Assembly (NCBI GenBank): GCA_002746535.1
Contig: NVWA01000018.1
Span: 34,960-98,959 of the forward strand
Length of the DNA: 64,000 nt
From: Planctomycetota bacterium
GTDB taxonomy: Bacteria; Planctomycetota; GCA-2746535
Direction of reading: 5' to 3'
Below, piece by piece: positions 20,267-29,490 of this stretch. Under the pieces are notes generated by a model. That model saw only the letters and a list, made by a program, of their open reading frames with translations, did not search any database and was not told the DNA's origin. The stretch's first letter is position 1, and each line of letters opens with the position of its first letter. Both the position numbers and the translations under genes were made by a program.

Positions 20267-20339
20267 AGCGGGTGAAGAGATTCGAACTCTCGACCTTCTC
20301 GTTGGCAACGAGACGCTCTAGCCACTGAGCTACACCCGC
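20267..20339 (-). tRNA. tRNA-Gly (anticodon GCC)
   Basis: A full cloverleaf can be drawn on the minus strand: acceptor GCGGGTG/CACCCGC, D arm GCTC...GAGC, anticodon stem TCTCG/CGAGA with loop TTGCCAA (anticodon GCC), T arm with TTCGAAT loop, and discriminator T. The CCA end is not encoded. One G-T wobble occurs in the T stem. The gene lies between trmL and the NtrC-type regulator gene. Confidence 0.97.
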
Positions 20340-20354
20340 GTGTTAAGGGGCGAA

Positions 20355-20382
20355 ATTATAAATTTCTCTTTTACGAAATCAA
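20355..20382 (-). promoter_or_regulatory. Probable sigma-70-type promoter of tRNA-Gly
   Basis: On the minus strand TTGATT (20382-20377) and TATAAT (20360-20355) are separated by 16 bases, and the tRNA begins 15 bases further on. The layout is that of a stable-RNA promoter. It lies inside the extended version of the regulator ORF (from GTG at 20340), which argues that the regulator starts later. Confidence 0.65.
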
Positions 20383-20420
20383 GATTTTATTATAATTATT
20401 CGAATTTTATGAAGATTTCG

Positions 20421-21743
20421 ATGCTCAAAATACTATTGATAGATGACGATCTTAGCAATTTAAAGATTTTCAAAGAATTTCTTTTAGAAGAGGGTCATCA
20501 AATTGATTCTTTCTCATCGCCAGTAGAAGCCTTAAACCACTTTGAAAAAGATAAATATGATATTGTCTTTAGTGATTTAAAAATGCCAGAAATGGATGGC
20601 ACACAAGTTTTTCAAAAAGTAATCGCAATTGACCCTAACATAACCTTTTTACTGATAACCGCTTTCGCATCAATTCAAACCGCGGTAGAATTAATTAAAA
20701 ATGGCGCCTACGATTATATTACAAAACCAATAGACCTATCATATATCCAAGAACTACTAATGAATATTTCGAATTTTCGAGAATATAAATTCTCTCATTT
20801 TATTTCTATAAATAACAATGAAAAAATTATTGGCACCCATAAAAAGATAATTCATATTAAAAAAATCATCAAACAAATCGCACCTTCAAATGCAACTGTT
20901 TTAATAACAGGCGAAAGTGGTACTGGAAAAGAATTAATCGCCAGAGAAATCCATTCTAAAAGCCAGAGACAAGGTGAATTTATCGCAATCAATTGTGGTG
21001 CAATTCCAAAAAACCTAATTGAAAGTACCTTATTTGGTCATGAAGCAGGTGCTTTTACTGGAGCAGAACAAAAACAAATTGGAAAAATTGAAGCCGCAAA
21101 TAATGGAACTTTATTTCTAGATGAAATTGGTGAACTACCAATTGACATTCAAGTTAAATTATTAAGAACTCTATCACAAAAGGAGTATGAACGTGTTGGC
21201 GGAGACGAAACAATAACTCATAGCTGTAGAATACTTGCAGCTACAAATAGAGATTTAAAAGAAATGGTAGAAGAAGATACCTTTCGACAAGACCTATTAT
21301 ACCGATTAAATGTTATCGAGTTAGAGACACCTCCTATACGAGAAAGGTTGGATGATTTACCGGCTTTATTTTCTTTTTTTCAATCACAAATAATAACCAA
21401 TACTATTTGGAAATTCAAAGGAATCGATCAATCAGTTATTGAAAAACTAGAAAGATATCCATGGCCTGGCAATATTAGAGAATTAAGAAATTGCATTGAA
21501 TCAATGATTGTCATGAATAAAGATGGTTTATTAGCAGAGAATGATATGCCAACTTATTTACAAGCATACTTCAAAGAAATTGATGGTGTCGATCAACCAA
21601 CATTGACCATGATGGAAATGGAATTAAAAGCTATCATGTTTACATTAAAAACTGTTGGCAATAACAGACGAAGAGCAGCAGATATTCTTGGTATAAGTGA
21701 AAGAACCATCTACCGTAAATTAGGCGAAACTCAAAATGAATAA
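20421..21743 (+). CDS. NtrC-family sigma-54-dependent response regulator
   Basis: Three domains in order: a receiver (phospho-acceptor D52 in FSDLKMPEMDG, Lys in ITKPID), an AAA+ sigma-54 activation domain with Walker A GESGTGKE and the sigma-54 contact loop GAFTGAE, and a C-terminal Fis-type helix-turn-helix (RRRAADILGISERTIYRKL). It activates sigma-54 promoters on phosphorylation by a histidine kinase, which is not in the window. The frame is open back to GTG 20340, but the tRNA promoter occupies that part. ATG 20421 gives a standard receiver N-terminus (MLKILLIDDD); ATG 20409 is the alternative. The next gene starts 33 bases downstream. Confidence 0.93.
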   Translation: MLKILLIDDDLSNLKIFKEFLLEEGHQIDSFSSPVEALNHFEKDKYDIVFSDLKMPEMDGTQVFQKVIAIDPNITFLLITAFASIQTAVELIKNGAYDYITKPIDLSYIQELLMNISNFREYKFSHFISINNNEKIIGTHKKIIHIKKIIKQIAPSNATVLITGESGTGKELIAREIHSKSQRQGEFIAINCGAIPKNLIESTLFGHEAGAFTGAEQKQIGKIEAANNGTLFLDEIGELPIDIQVKLLRTLSQKEYERVGGDETITHSCRILAATNRDLKEMVEEDTFRQDLLYRLNVIELETPPIRERLDDLPALFSFFQSQIITNTIWKFKGIDQSVIEKLERYPWPGNIRELRNCIESMIVMNKDGLLAENDMPTYLQAYFKEIDGVDQPTLTMMEMELKAIMFTLKTVGNNRRRAADILGISERTIYRKLGETQNE

Positions 21744-21776
21744 ACTTAATTCATATCAAATAAAAAGGGAAATTAA

Positions 21777-22232
21777 ATGAAGGTAATTCTTTGGATCATA
21801 GGCATCATTGGGCTTTTAATTGTTTTATCAATAGGCAGTTGTATTGGACTCATCTATTTTGCGAGTTCTGGTGTACCTGAATATGTCACTATAGAAAACA
21901 TCAATAAAATTCATGGGAATGATATTGCTATTGTGCAAAAAGAATTAGAAACAAATAAAGAAATCACAATGAAATCATTTAAAACTAACAAGCTAAAGAA
22001 TATATATGCAATTATGATAAAAGTTAAAATAAAGGGTAAGATGAGCAAATATAAAACTCTTTACCCAAACAATAATATTTCATTAAAAAACTACATGGTA
22101 GCCAATGGTTCAGGGTATGGCACATTAAATAAAGATGGTCAAAAAATACCTGTCGTTATATATGAGTTCAATAAGGGCGATGACAGATATCGCCTATTAT
22201 TAAAAGACTGGGGACCTGGTAATAAAAAATAA
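21777..22232 (+). CDS. Small single-pass membrane protein of unknown function
   Basis: I do not recognise this 151-residue protein. It begins with one strong hydrophobic helix (about 4-28) that contains a Cys (in IGSCIGLIYF), leaving a basic, mixed alpha/beta tail of about 120 residues outside the membrane. The helix could be a signal anchor. The start ATG is preceded by AAAAAGGGAAATTAA, a reasonable ribosome site. It follows the NtrC-type regulator by 33 bases on the same strand and is probably cotranscribed. Its stop lies 2 bases from that of the convergent next gene. Confidence 0.7.
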   Translation: MKVILWIIGIIGLLIVLSIGSCIGLIYFASSGVPEYVTIENINKIHGNDIAIVQKELETNKEITMKSFKTNKLKNIYAIMIKVKIKGKMSKYKTLYPNNNISLKNYMVANGSGYGTLNKDGQKIPVVIYEFNKGDDRYRLLLKDWGPGNKK

Positions 22233-22234
22233 AA

Positions 22235-23122
22235 TTATTTTAATAACTCACCAACTACTGAAGAGAAACTAGCTGAATCATATTTCAGTTTTATTATCAA
22301 TTTATTTTTAATATTTTTTATGGTAATGGCCTCAACCATCTTATTGAAATTATTACCATGTTTGTTCTCTAATTTAATTATTGACTTTAGACCATCAAAA
22401 AAGTCTTTTAATTTTCTAAAATGAGACTTAGTTTTAGCATTTGCTTCAATTTCAAGTACAAAATCATTACCATCAATTTTCAAATCGCCTTTTGTGAAAT
22501 CAATGAATTTTAAGACTTTTTCAAACTCAGGGTCTGCTTTTTTCAGGACTACAGGGCCTTTATAATAAAACATTATCATACTATCTAGTATAGATTCTAT
22601 TTTAATAGTTTTATTAGAATCAAGAGTACGAGTTGATTTACCCAAAGCTTTTAATTGATATCGCATTAAGCTGATGTCTTCGGTTAATATTAATTTGTCG
22701 CCCAATGAAATTAAATAACTAAAAACGCCCTCTTTATTTGCACGATATACTTCGTGGCCGTCTATTTTTATTATTTTTGATTTAGAATGATCCCCTAAAA
22801 TCCCAATAGATTTTAAATCATATAGGTTTTTAATAGATTCTGCCGGACCTTTTAGCAAATATAACACGTTTCCTGTTTTAGGATTATCGCCATATACTGT
22901 AATGGAATTTAGCGTTTTAATAGCCTTTAAAATATAATTATTTTTTGAGTTTCCATTAAATTTTTTAAATATGGTATCTCCCAAAGTTGTAATATTAAGA
23001 CTTTCTATATCTAAATGGACAAGCCAACGAACTCGTGATGGTAAATCTTTTGTTTGTAAAGGGTTAGCATATGCACTGAGCAATGAAAATAATATGATTG
23101 TCGTTAATAAAAATTTCTTCAT
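22235..23122 (-). CDS. Exported protein of unknown function
   Basis: This 295-residue protein has a clear signal peptide (MKKFLLTTIILFSLLSAYA, then N). The mature part reads as a mixed alpha/beta periplasmic protein with phrases such as RVRWLVHLDIESL, VLYLLKGPAES, DGHEVYRANKEG and KLILTEDISLMRYQLKAL. These resemble PVC periplasmic proteins that report on model proteins such as DUF3352, but the match is too loose for a family name. There are no Cys residues in the mature part and no catalytic motif. It is a single-gene unit convergent with the small membrane protein. Confidence 0.68.
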   Translation of the reverse strand: MKKFLLTTIILFSLLSAYANPLQTKDLPSRVRWLVHLDIESLNITTLGDTIFKKFNGNSKNNYILKAIKTLNSITVYGDNPKTGNVLYLLKGPAESIKNLYDLKSIGILGDHSKSKIIKIDGHEVYRANKEGVFSYLISLGDKLILTEDISLMRYQLKALGKSTRTLDSNKTIKIESILDSMIMFYYKGPVVLKKADPEFEKVLKFIDFTKGDLKIDGNDFVLEIEANAKTKSHFRKLKDFFDGLKSIIKLENKHGNNFNKMVEAITIKNIKNKLIIKLKYDSASFSSVVGELLK

Positions 23123-23235
23123 TAAAATTCCTTAATAAGCAATGATAGATGCTTATACACATCATAATTAATTAGGTTACAACAAAAAAAAATACACATC
23201 AATTTAGGCAAATTTTATGATTCGCTTCTACTTAT

Positions 23236-24615
23236 TTATTCACATAAAGCTTTATGAAGCGCTTTAATAGCAATATTAAACGATTCACGCTGAATAACAA
23301 ATTGCATATTAGTTTGTCGTGTAGTTTGCATAATTGCCACAATATTTACTTTGGCATCAGCCAAAGCACCAGCCGCTTTAGCCAATACTCCAGGCTTCGC
23401 TATATTAGAACCGATGGCACAAACCATCGCTAGTGGTTCAGCAGTCACAACTTCATATTTATCAGATAACTCTTTAATAAGATCATCATTAATAACAGAT
23501 GTAACGATACAAATGCTATTTGCATTTGTTGATTTTCCAATATAAGATATTCCATATTTTGCAAAAATCTGCATAATATTTAAGTCAAAACCAACTTCAC
23601 CGACCATACCTGCATCATGAACTTCAACTGCATAAACCTCATTGGAACCGGCTATTATCTCCGTTTTTTGATATGGACAAATATAATCTTTTGTTATCAA
23701 AGTACCCTCATGATCAGGCTCAAAAGCATTTCTAACACGGAGCTGGATACCATCACGCTCCAAAGGCTTAGCTGCTTTAGGATGAATAGCTTCCATACCT
23801 ACATCGGCTAATTGATCAGCAACATCATAATTTGTTTTACCGACAGGCGAAACAACATCTTTACCGACAATATTTGGATCTGCCGAACATAGATGATATT
23901 CCTTATGAATAATGGCCTCTTTTGCTTTAACTTCTACAGCAATTTTTGAGAAAGTTACCTCTGAATAACCTCTGTCGAATTCTCTCATAATACCTTCGAC
24001 GCCCTTTGTATATCCGGTGGCAAAAATAATATTTTCAGAATATTTAATGTCTTTAAAACAATCTTTAACTCTTTCATTAATGGTTAGATTTCGATGATCA
24101 CCCCAACCACTTAAATCCACGCATAAAGATTTATATCCGTTAGCCTTTAAAATTTCACAAGAATTAAAGGCACTATGCGATTCTCCAATTGAAGCCAATA
24201 ACTCTCGAGCTGCCAATAATATATCCGTAAGCTTTAAATAGCCAGATGCTAAAACGTCTTCCATACTACTCAGGTAATCAGAAGCCTTATTAATCTTTTC
24301 TTCAATAAATTGATTCGCTAATTCAACATCTAATTTAATATTTTTAAAACCATGATTTATTTCAAATAGCTTCTTTTTCAATTCTTCAAGAGAAGGTCTA
24401 AAGTTTTTTTGTTGTGCGAAAATAGTGTAAACTCCGGGTTTATCAGATTTCTTGTGCTCTAACAATTCATTGGTTATTCCACCATAAGCAGATACAACAA
24501 TAATTCGGTCTGTAACATCTGATTTATCTTTTAAAATGACATTTTTCAATATATCATCAAATTTAGTCATGGATGTTCCGCCAATTTTTTCGACTCGAAT
24601 AGTTCTGATACTCAT
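23236..24615 (-). CDS. Aspartate kinase, ectoine-type (Ask_Ect-like)
   Basis: This enzyme phosphorylates L-aspartate to aspartyl-phosphate, the first step toward lysine, threonine, methionine and ectoine. The N-terminus has VEKIGGTSM, where most aspartokinases read VxKFGGTS; that form is characteristic of the Ask_Ect group known from ectoine gene clusters. The kinase part shows FSKIAVEVKAKEAIIHKEY and a DVGMEAIHPKAAKPLE segment. Two ACT domains close the protein, at about 305-355 and 385-455. Length 459 is normal. No ectABC genes are next to it, so its link to ectoine is open. It is on the same strand as the glutamate dehydrogenase, with a hairpin between them. Confidence 0.88.
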   Translation of the reverse strand: MSIRTIRVEKIGGTSMTKFDDILKNVILKDKSDVTDRIIVVSAYGGITNELLEHKKSDKPGVYTIFAQQKNFRPSLEELKKKLFEINHGFKNIKLDVELANQFIEEKINKASDYLSSMEDVLASGYLKLTDILLAARELLASIGESHSAFNSCEILKANGYKSLCVDLSGWGDHRNLTINERVKDCFKDIKYSENIIFATGYTKGVEGIMREFDRGYSEVTFSKIAVEVKAKEAIIHKEYHLCSADPNIVGKDVVSPVGKTNYDVADQLADVGMEAIHPKAAKPLERDGIQLRVRNAFEPDHEGTLITKDYICPYQKTEIIAGSNEVYAVEVHDAGMVGEVGFDLNIMQIFAKYGISYIGKSTNANSICIVTSVINDDLIKELSDKYEVVTAEPLAMVCAIGSNIAKPGVLAKAAGALADAKVNIVAIMQTTRQTNMQFVIQRESFNIAIKALHKALCE

Positions 24616-24755
24616 TAAATCAACCTGAATAAAAATCCTGAAATTAATGGGCGATATTGTAGCAATTCACAATAAATTTCCATAAATTATACTTTATCTT
24701 CGATAAGAAATACGAAGACTACACGGATTGTAAAATTGAATCTAACAGAGTGAAG

Positions 24756-24792
24756 ATCAGTTACTCAAACTATATAAGAAAGAGTAACTGAT
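24756..24792 (-). terminator. Strong hairpin after the glutamate dehydrogenase gene
   Basis: ATCAGTTACTC at 24756-24766 and GAGTAACTGAT at 24782-24792 form a perfect 11-base stem with a 15-base loop. It begins 3 bases beyond the dehydrogenase stop codon. There is no T-run after it, so it may stabilise the mRNA end or aid Rho-dependent stopping rather than be a classic terminator. Confidence 0.5.
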
Positions 24793-24795
24793 ATA

Positions 24796-27669
24796 TCATT
24801 GTAATTCTTGTGCAATCTTTTTGAAATTGCCATAATTTAATTCAGGATGTTCAAAATAGCCTTTTAGCTGATCCTTTGTATCTTTTGGCAATGAATCCCA
24901 TATTAATTTGGCTTCTTCTTCATTACCAGACAAAATGAGTTTAGATAATACTCTTAGAATTGAATCAATAAATCCTGCAATTTTTAAGCGAACCTTAAAC
25001 TTTTTCGCTCTATTATAGTCATCATTCACACCTGCAAACATTATATCTCTTAAAACAGATTCCCAAAGAGCATCAACTTTTTCAGATTCACTGCTAACTA
25101 AAATTTGATTAATCCTAGTTTTAAACTCAGGCATTACATAAGAATCCATTACAGAGATATCAAACGGACGCTGATGAATTTCTTTGGCCTCAAATTTAAA
25201 TCTTTCAACAATTCCACGTAACCATTCAAAATAGGACGCTGTTACACCACCACTATTGGCTAGGAAATCATAAACTACTCTAGTCCCTTTTTCATATAAG
25301 ACTTCCGCTGCCTTTGGTGTCACAGGACCATTAGCGCCACTAACAACTATCTTCGCTTTTAATTTTTTTACATTTTTAAAAGAGATGGCACTCTCTAATG
25401 CACAAGGCAATAAAATATCACATTCTTCAATTAAAATGCCGCCACCTTCTACAACACCTTTCAATACTTTCTTAACGCCTTTTTTCAAACTGATCACGCC
25501 GCCATTATTAACAACAGCATCAATCAAATCTTCACTTTTAATTTTTTCACCAATTACACCACCGCTAGCATCGGCAACAGCAATTACATTGACATCAAAT
25601 TTTTCAAGTTCTTGTAAAATAGAAATACCTACTTTACCGGCTCCTTGCAACACTACTTTTTTATCTCTGAGAAGTTTAGGATATACAATATAAATCAGCT
25701 GATCCCACTCCATATTTGAAATCAACGGGTCTGGACTATCTTTGACCAGTACCGTTTCATTTACTTCAGCAATTTTTTTCAACAACGTTATATCGCTTTC
25801 CTCTAGCTTTTCTGAAGCCTCCCAGATCCCTTCTAAATACATTTGGCCAATCATCGCCAAAGTACAATAACAAACACCTCTACCAGTAGCCCCATTACGA
25901 ACGTTAACGCCCATCTTTGGTTTACCTGTAATATGAGAAGCTAACACCAAACTTAAATAGTGATCACTTGTCATCAACAATTTAAGCTGGGCATCATCAT
26001 AAGGATCTATCTTGAAACTTTCTTCAAGTGTTGTTCGGGCTTGTTTTACATGAACTAATTTTTTACCTACTCTAGCTGCACCAAACTTACTTGCAAAAAC
26101 CAATGAAACTAAATCTCTCATGGCAGCCTTAAAGCCTGCAGAAATTCGGCCAATTTCATAGGCACCACAATTCACATCTCCGGCTGGTACATCAAGGAAT
26201 GGTCCTGTTGCTAAGAATAAACTTTTTCCAAATCCAGAAATAGCCATATCATAATCAATAGACTCACCAAACTCTTTTGGAGTCATTGTTGCTCCACCTT
26301 TCCCACCACCAAATAATATTTTGGATTTAGCACATTTCCATGTCATCATAAAAGATAAGGCGCCAACTTCAGATAACTCTGCTGAAGGGTGTAATCTCAA
26401 CCCACCTTTTGCGGGGCCTCTAACGGAAGAGTGACGTAATCGATAACCTTTTTTATGCACAGGTCTTCCATCAATGGAGGCCGTAACAAAAAACTCTTCT
26501 ACATTCTCGTAATTAAGTAATTTTCTTAAGAGACTCCAGTTTTCTCCGATGCCTATATATTCGCAAGATTTAAAAAATTCACTTAACACATTTAAATAAA
26601 AATTACCTAGCTCGCCTTCTTCTTTAATATTAATGTTTTTCATACCTAATTCTTTTAATTTTATGATGATTGGCATACAATCATCTAACGTTCTTTTTTT
26701 ATCTGACAACGCTCTTATACACAATCCCATTTCTTGCTCTAAACCTTCTTCAGAAAGTTCATCCGCATGATACGTATTAAATTTAATATTTTTTATGGCT
26801 TCAATTAATTCATCAAAATTGCTGATTTCTTTTAAATAAACAGAAAGGATCTTTATAGTCCCATGATTATCTGGCAAATGGAATTGATCATAATAACTCC
26901 TTACCATATTAATCCCGAATGACTGGATTACCTTTAACATAGAAGAAATAACTTTGTCATCTGCATTCATAACACAAGCGCTTATCCTGACGTCTCCCAT
27001 AGTATCACCTTGCTCTTCTACTTTAGATGTAAAGACATGTATACCACTTTTTTCAATGGCCAATGAAAATAATTCTAAGTGTCTTAAAATTCGAGGGGAT
27101 GATCTATGTGAACAAATTTCTTCAATCAAATATGTTTTAGGTAAGCTTTCTATAAATAATTCTGTATTTTTATTGCGCGTATTCTTAACCATTTGAAGAA
27201 TAATTCTAGATTGAATTTTTGCTTCTTCATCAAAATAGGGCAGCTCATGAAGTCGTTTATGAAATGTAATAATTCTATAACCAGCTGTTGTGAAAATAGA
27301 ATCAAAGCCATTAATATCCATGTCCATATTTTCAGTGTATAATTTCAATAGAATTCCAGGAATATCTGCACCAACATTGCAAAAATAAGTGATCATTCGA
27401 CCATCTTTACTTTCAACTGAAACCGTATCGTTATTACTATCTAGAAATTGAGTAACCATCATCAAATGCCTAGCGATTACATGGGGTGAGTGGGCATAAA
27501 AATAAGGAACGGGTAAAAAACCTTCCGTGAAAAAGAGATTAACTCGCTTAGTTGAATCATTGTGGTTTAAACAAAATTCTTCTTCTAAAGTTTGCACAAC
27601 TCTTTGTCTTTGCCATCTGATTAATGATCCAACATCTTTGTATAAACTAGGCTCCATATCCATTTGCAT
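24796..27669 (-). CDS. Large NAD-type glutamate dehydrogenase (about 110 kDa class)
   Basis: This enzyme oxidatively deaminates glutamate to 2-oxoglutarate. At 957 residues it fits the 115-kDa class of large GDHs rather than the 50-kDa or 180-kDa forms. The first 380 residues are an extension with an ACT-like look. The dehydrogenase core is evident from RHSSVRGPAKGGLRLHP, the catalytic Lys in LFGGGKGGATM, GPFLDVPAGDVN and the Rossmann segment VVLQGAGKVGISIL. A late NSGGVTASYFEW segment is also typical of GDH C-terminal cores. The role is probably catabolic, using amino acids as carbon and nitrogen source. It is followed by the aspartate kinase on the same strand. Confidence 0.9.
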   Translation of the reverse strand: MQMDMEPSLYKDVGSLIRWQRQRVVQTLEEEFCLNHNDSTKRVNLFFTEGFLPVPYFYAHSPHVIARHLMMVTQFLDSNNDTVSVESKDGRMITYFCNVGADIPGILLKLYTENMDMDINGFDSIFTTAGYRIITFHKRLHELPYFDEEAKIQSRIILQMVKNTRNKNTELFIESLPKTYLIEEICSHRSSPRILRHLELFSLAIEKSGIHVFTSKVEEQGDTMGDVRISACVMNADDKVISSMLKVIQSFGINMVRSYYDQFHLPDNHGTIKILSVYLKEISNFDELIEAIKNIKFNTYHADELSEEGLEQEMGLCIRALSDKKRTLDDCMPIIIKLKELGMKNINIKEEGELGNFYLNVLSEFFKSCEYIGIGENWSLLRKLLNYENVEEFFVTASIDGRPVHKKGYRLRHSSVRGPAKGGLRLHPSAELSEVGALSFMMTWKCAKSKILFGGGKGGATMTPKEFGESIDYDMAISGFGKSLFLATGPFLDVPAGDVNCGAYEIGRISAGFKAAMRDLVSLVFASKFGAARVGKKLVHVKQARTTLEESFKIDPYDDAQLKLLMTSDHYLSLVLASHITGKPKMGVNVRNGATGRGVCYCTLAMIGQMYLEGIWEASEKLEESDITLLKKIAEVNETVLVKDSPDPLISNMEWDQLIYIVYPKLLRDKKVVLQGAGKVGISILQELEKFDVNVIAVADASGGVIGEKIKSEDLIDAVVNNGGVISLKKGVKKVLKGVVEGGGILIEECDILLPCALESAISFKNVKKLKAKIVVSGANGPVTPKAAEVLYEKGTRVVYDFLANSGGVTASYFEWLRGIVERFKFEAKEIHQRPFDISVMDSYVMPEFKTRINQILVSSESEKVDALWESVLRDIMFAGVNDDYNRAKKFKVRLKIAGFIDSILRVLSKLILSGNEEEAKLIWDSLPKDTKDQLKGYFEHPELNYGNFKKIAQELQ

Positions 27670-27868
27670 AATGACTCCCCTCTTTAAGAAAAACGACTAG
27701 TAAACATTTATAAATAGTAAAGTATCCCTAAGTTAAAAGGAACTTAAAGAAATAGTTTATCTTTACTTTGTATTTCCTCGAAATTAAACATAATACTCCG
27801 ATTTTTAATATAGTATCACGTAAGATTTCACGTTAAACAAAGTAATTATCAGTAATATAAGGAAAGTA

Positions 27869-28684
27869 ATGAAAAAATTTAAATTCGCTAAAAGAAATAA
27901 AAATAAGTTACAAAAAAACCTAGGCCCCGAAAAGGCCTTTAGAAATTGGAATAAAGAAAAAGAAACTTGGTTAATAGTGATACCACATGACGATGATGCC
28001 GTTATTGGAATGGGATTAACTATTCTGGCTGGGTTGGAAGCTGGTGTCGATATACATGTACGCGTAACAACAGACGGCTCCATGGGTTATTGTAGTAAAG
28101 AAGAAAAAAGAACTATTGCAAATGTAAGACACGAAGAAACAAAACATTCATTTGAAATTCTTGGCGTAAATCCTAAACAAGTTAAATGGCTTCAATTTAA
28201 AGATAGTTGCTTGAATACACAAACAGGTCGCTACTTTTCAAAAGAGAAAGGAAAGTCTGTCATACATGGTGCTGATGGAATGCAAAATGCTTTTACTTTT
28301 TGCCTAAGAGAAGTTCGTCCTACACGAGTTTTCGTAGCCACGATTGCCGATTTACATCCTGATCATCGTATCGTCAATTCAGAATTACAAATAAGTTTAT
28401 TTCATGCATCGGGCACTATTTGGCCGGAATTAGGTGAACCGATAGAAGTTCCAGAAGTTCTTGAATTTGCTGTTTATTGCGATTTTCCAGATAAACCAAA
28501 TATACAATTAAAATCAACCAAGCCCATGTTAGAAAAAAAACTAGAAAGCATATCAGCTTATGTATCTCAAACACAAATACAGGGCTTAATTGACAGTACT
28601 CGAAAAAATGGTCCTGAAGAATATTTAAAAGAAATTGATTTTGAATTTTATGATCCGAAAGCCTATCGTAATTTATTTCACTAA
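27869..28684 (+). CDS. PIG-L/LmbE-family deacetylase
   Basis: PIG-L enzymes are zinc-dependent deacetylases of N-acetylglucosamine-type substrates. Length 271 is normal. The first zinc motif reads PHDDDAVIGMG (39-49), a variant of the canonical PHPDDE; the second is HPDH at 163-166. The intervening VTTDGSMG and RHEE segments also fit. There is no signal peptide, so it is cytoplasmic. A GGAAAG ribosome site precedes the ATG. The next gene on the same strand, after 39 bases, is a GATase-like protein. A heparinase-like lyase lies beyond that in opposite orientation, suggesting amino-sugar polymer breakdown. Confidence 0.88.
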   Translation: MKKFKFAKRNKNKLQKNLGPEKAFRNWNKEKETWLIVIPHDDDAVIGMGLTILAGLEAGVDIHVRVTTDGSMGYCSKEEKRTIANVRHEETKHSFEILGVNPKQVKWLQFKDSCLNTQTGRYFSKEKGKSVIHGADGMQNAFTFCLREVRPTRVFVATIADLHPDHRIVNSELQISLFHASGTIWPELGEPIEVPEVLEFAVYCDFPDKPNIQLKSTKPMLEKKLESISAYVSQTQIQGLIDSTRKNGPEEYLKEIDFEFYDPKAYRNLFH

Positions 28685-28723
28685 ACCATCACTTTTCTCA
28701 ACATACTAAAAGGATCTAATAAG

Positions 28724-29458
28724 ATGTCAGAAATACTTTTTTGTGGCGATACAGATTTAAAGGCTGCTGCTGCCTATTTAGCAGGAGTGATAAATTTAGC
28801 AAAATATAAATTTAATTATTTAAATTCAGACACCAAATTCCCTGAAATTAAAACCGCGCCAAAACTTTTAATTCTGAGTGATTATCCCTCAAAAAATATA
28901 TCAAAAAAAAATCAAAAAAAAATAATAGAGTGGGTTAATGAAGGCATGTCACTATGGATGATTGGTGGCTGGGAAAGTTATTATGGCCTTAATGGTGAAT
29001 ATAAAAACGACAACTCGATTATGAAGATTCTACCCGTCAAAGTTAAAAATAAAGACGATCGAATAAATTCTTTTCACCCATATGTATTATGTCCACAATT
29101 TAAACACCCCATTTTAAAGGGATTACCATGGCATCAAGCACCTTCTGTTGGTGGTTTAAATGAGGTCACTTTAAAAAATAAGGGCGAAATATTATTAACT
29201 GCACAAAAATTGATCATAAAAAATAAAGCGAATAAAATCACTTCCAAAACAAGTAAAACAGTGCCTATGCTAGTTAGTGGCATACATGGAAAAGGCAAAA
29301 CACTTTGTTTAATGACAGATCTTGCTCCCCATTGGGTCGGAGGATTTGTTGACTGGGGGAACAAAAGAGTACAAGCCAAAGCACCAAAAGCTAATGATGT
29401 TGAAGTCGGCAACCACTATGCAAAATTTATTCAGCAAATACTAAAATGGCTAATTTAA
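28724..29458 (+). CDS. Glutamine amidotransferase-like (PF07090-type) protein
   Basis: This 244-residue protein has a flavodoxin-like, class I GATase-type fold, closest by pattern to the PF07090/DUF1355 putative amidotransferases. The segment WVNEGMSLWMIGGWESYYGL is at the place of the nucleophile elbow. There is no Cys there, so ordinary glutaminase activity is unlikely. The later FKHPILKGLPW and GKGKTLCLMTDLAPHW segments are typical of ThuA/PF07090 relatives. Function in sugar metabolism is suggested only by the neighbours, a PIG-L deacetylase and a lyase-like protein. Confidence 0.68.
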   Translation: MSEILFCGDTDLKAAAAYLAGVINLAKYKFNYLNSDTKFPEIKTAPKLLILSDYPSKNISKKNQKKIIEWVNEGMSLWMIGGWESYYGLNGEYKNDNSIMKILPVKVKNKDDRINSFHPYVLCPQFKHPILKGLPWHQAPSVGGLNEVTLKNKGEILLTAQKLIIKNKANKITSKTSKTVPMLVSGIHGKGKTLCLMTDLAPHWVGGFVDWGNKRVQAKAPKANDVEVGNHYAKFIQQILKWLI

Positions 29459-29490
29459 ACTGATTTGGGAAAACCGCTCCTACCATTCCG

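Noticed and set aside
20340..20420. N-terminal extension of the NtrC-type regulator from GTG 20340
   Set aside because: It overlaps the tRNA-Gly promoter and adds residues not expected before a receiver domain.
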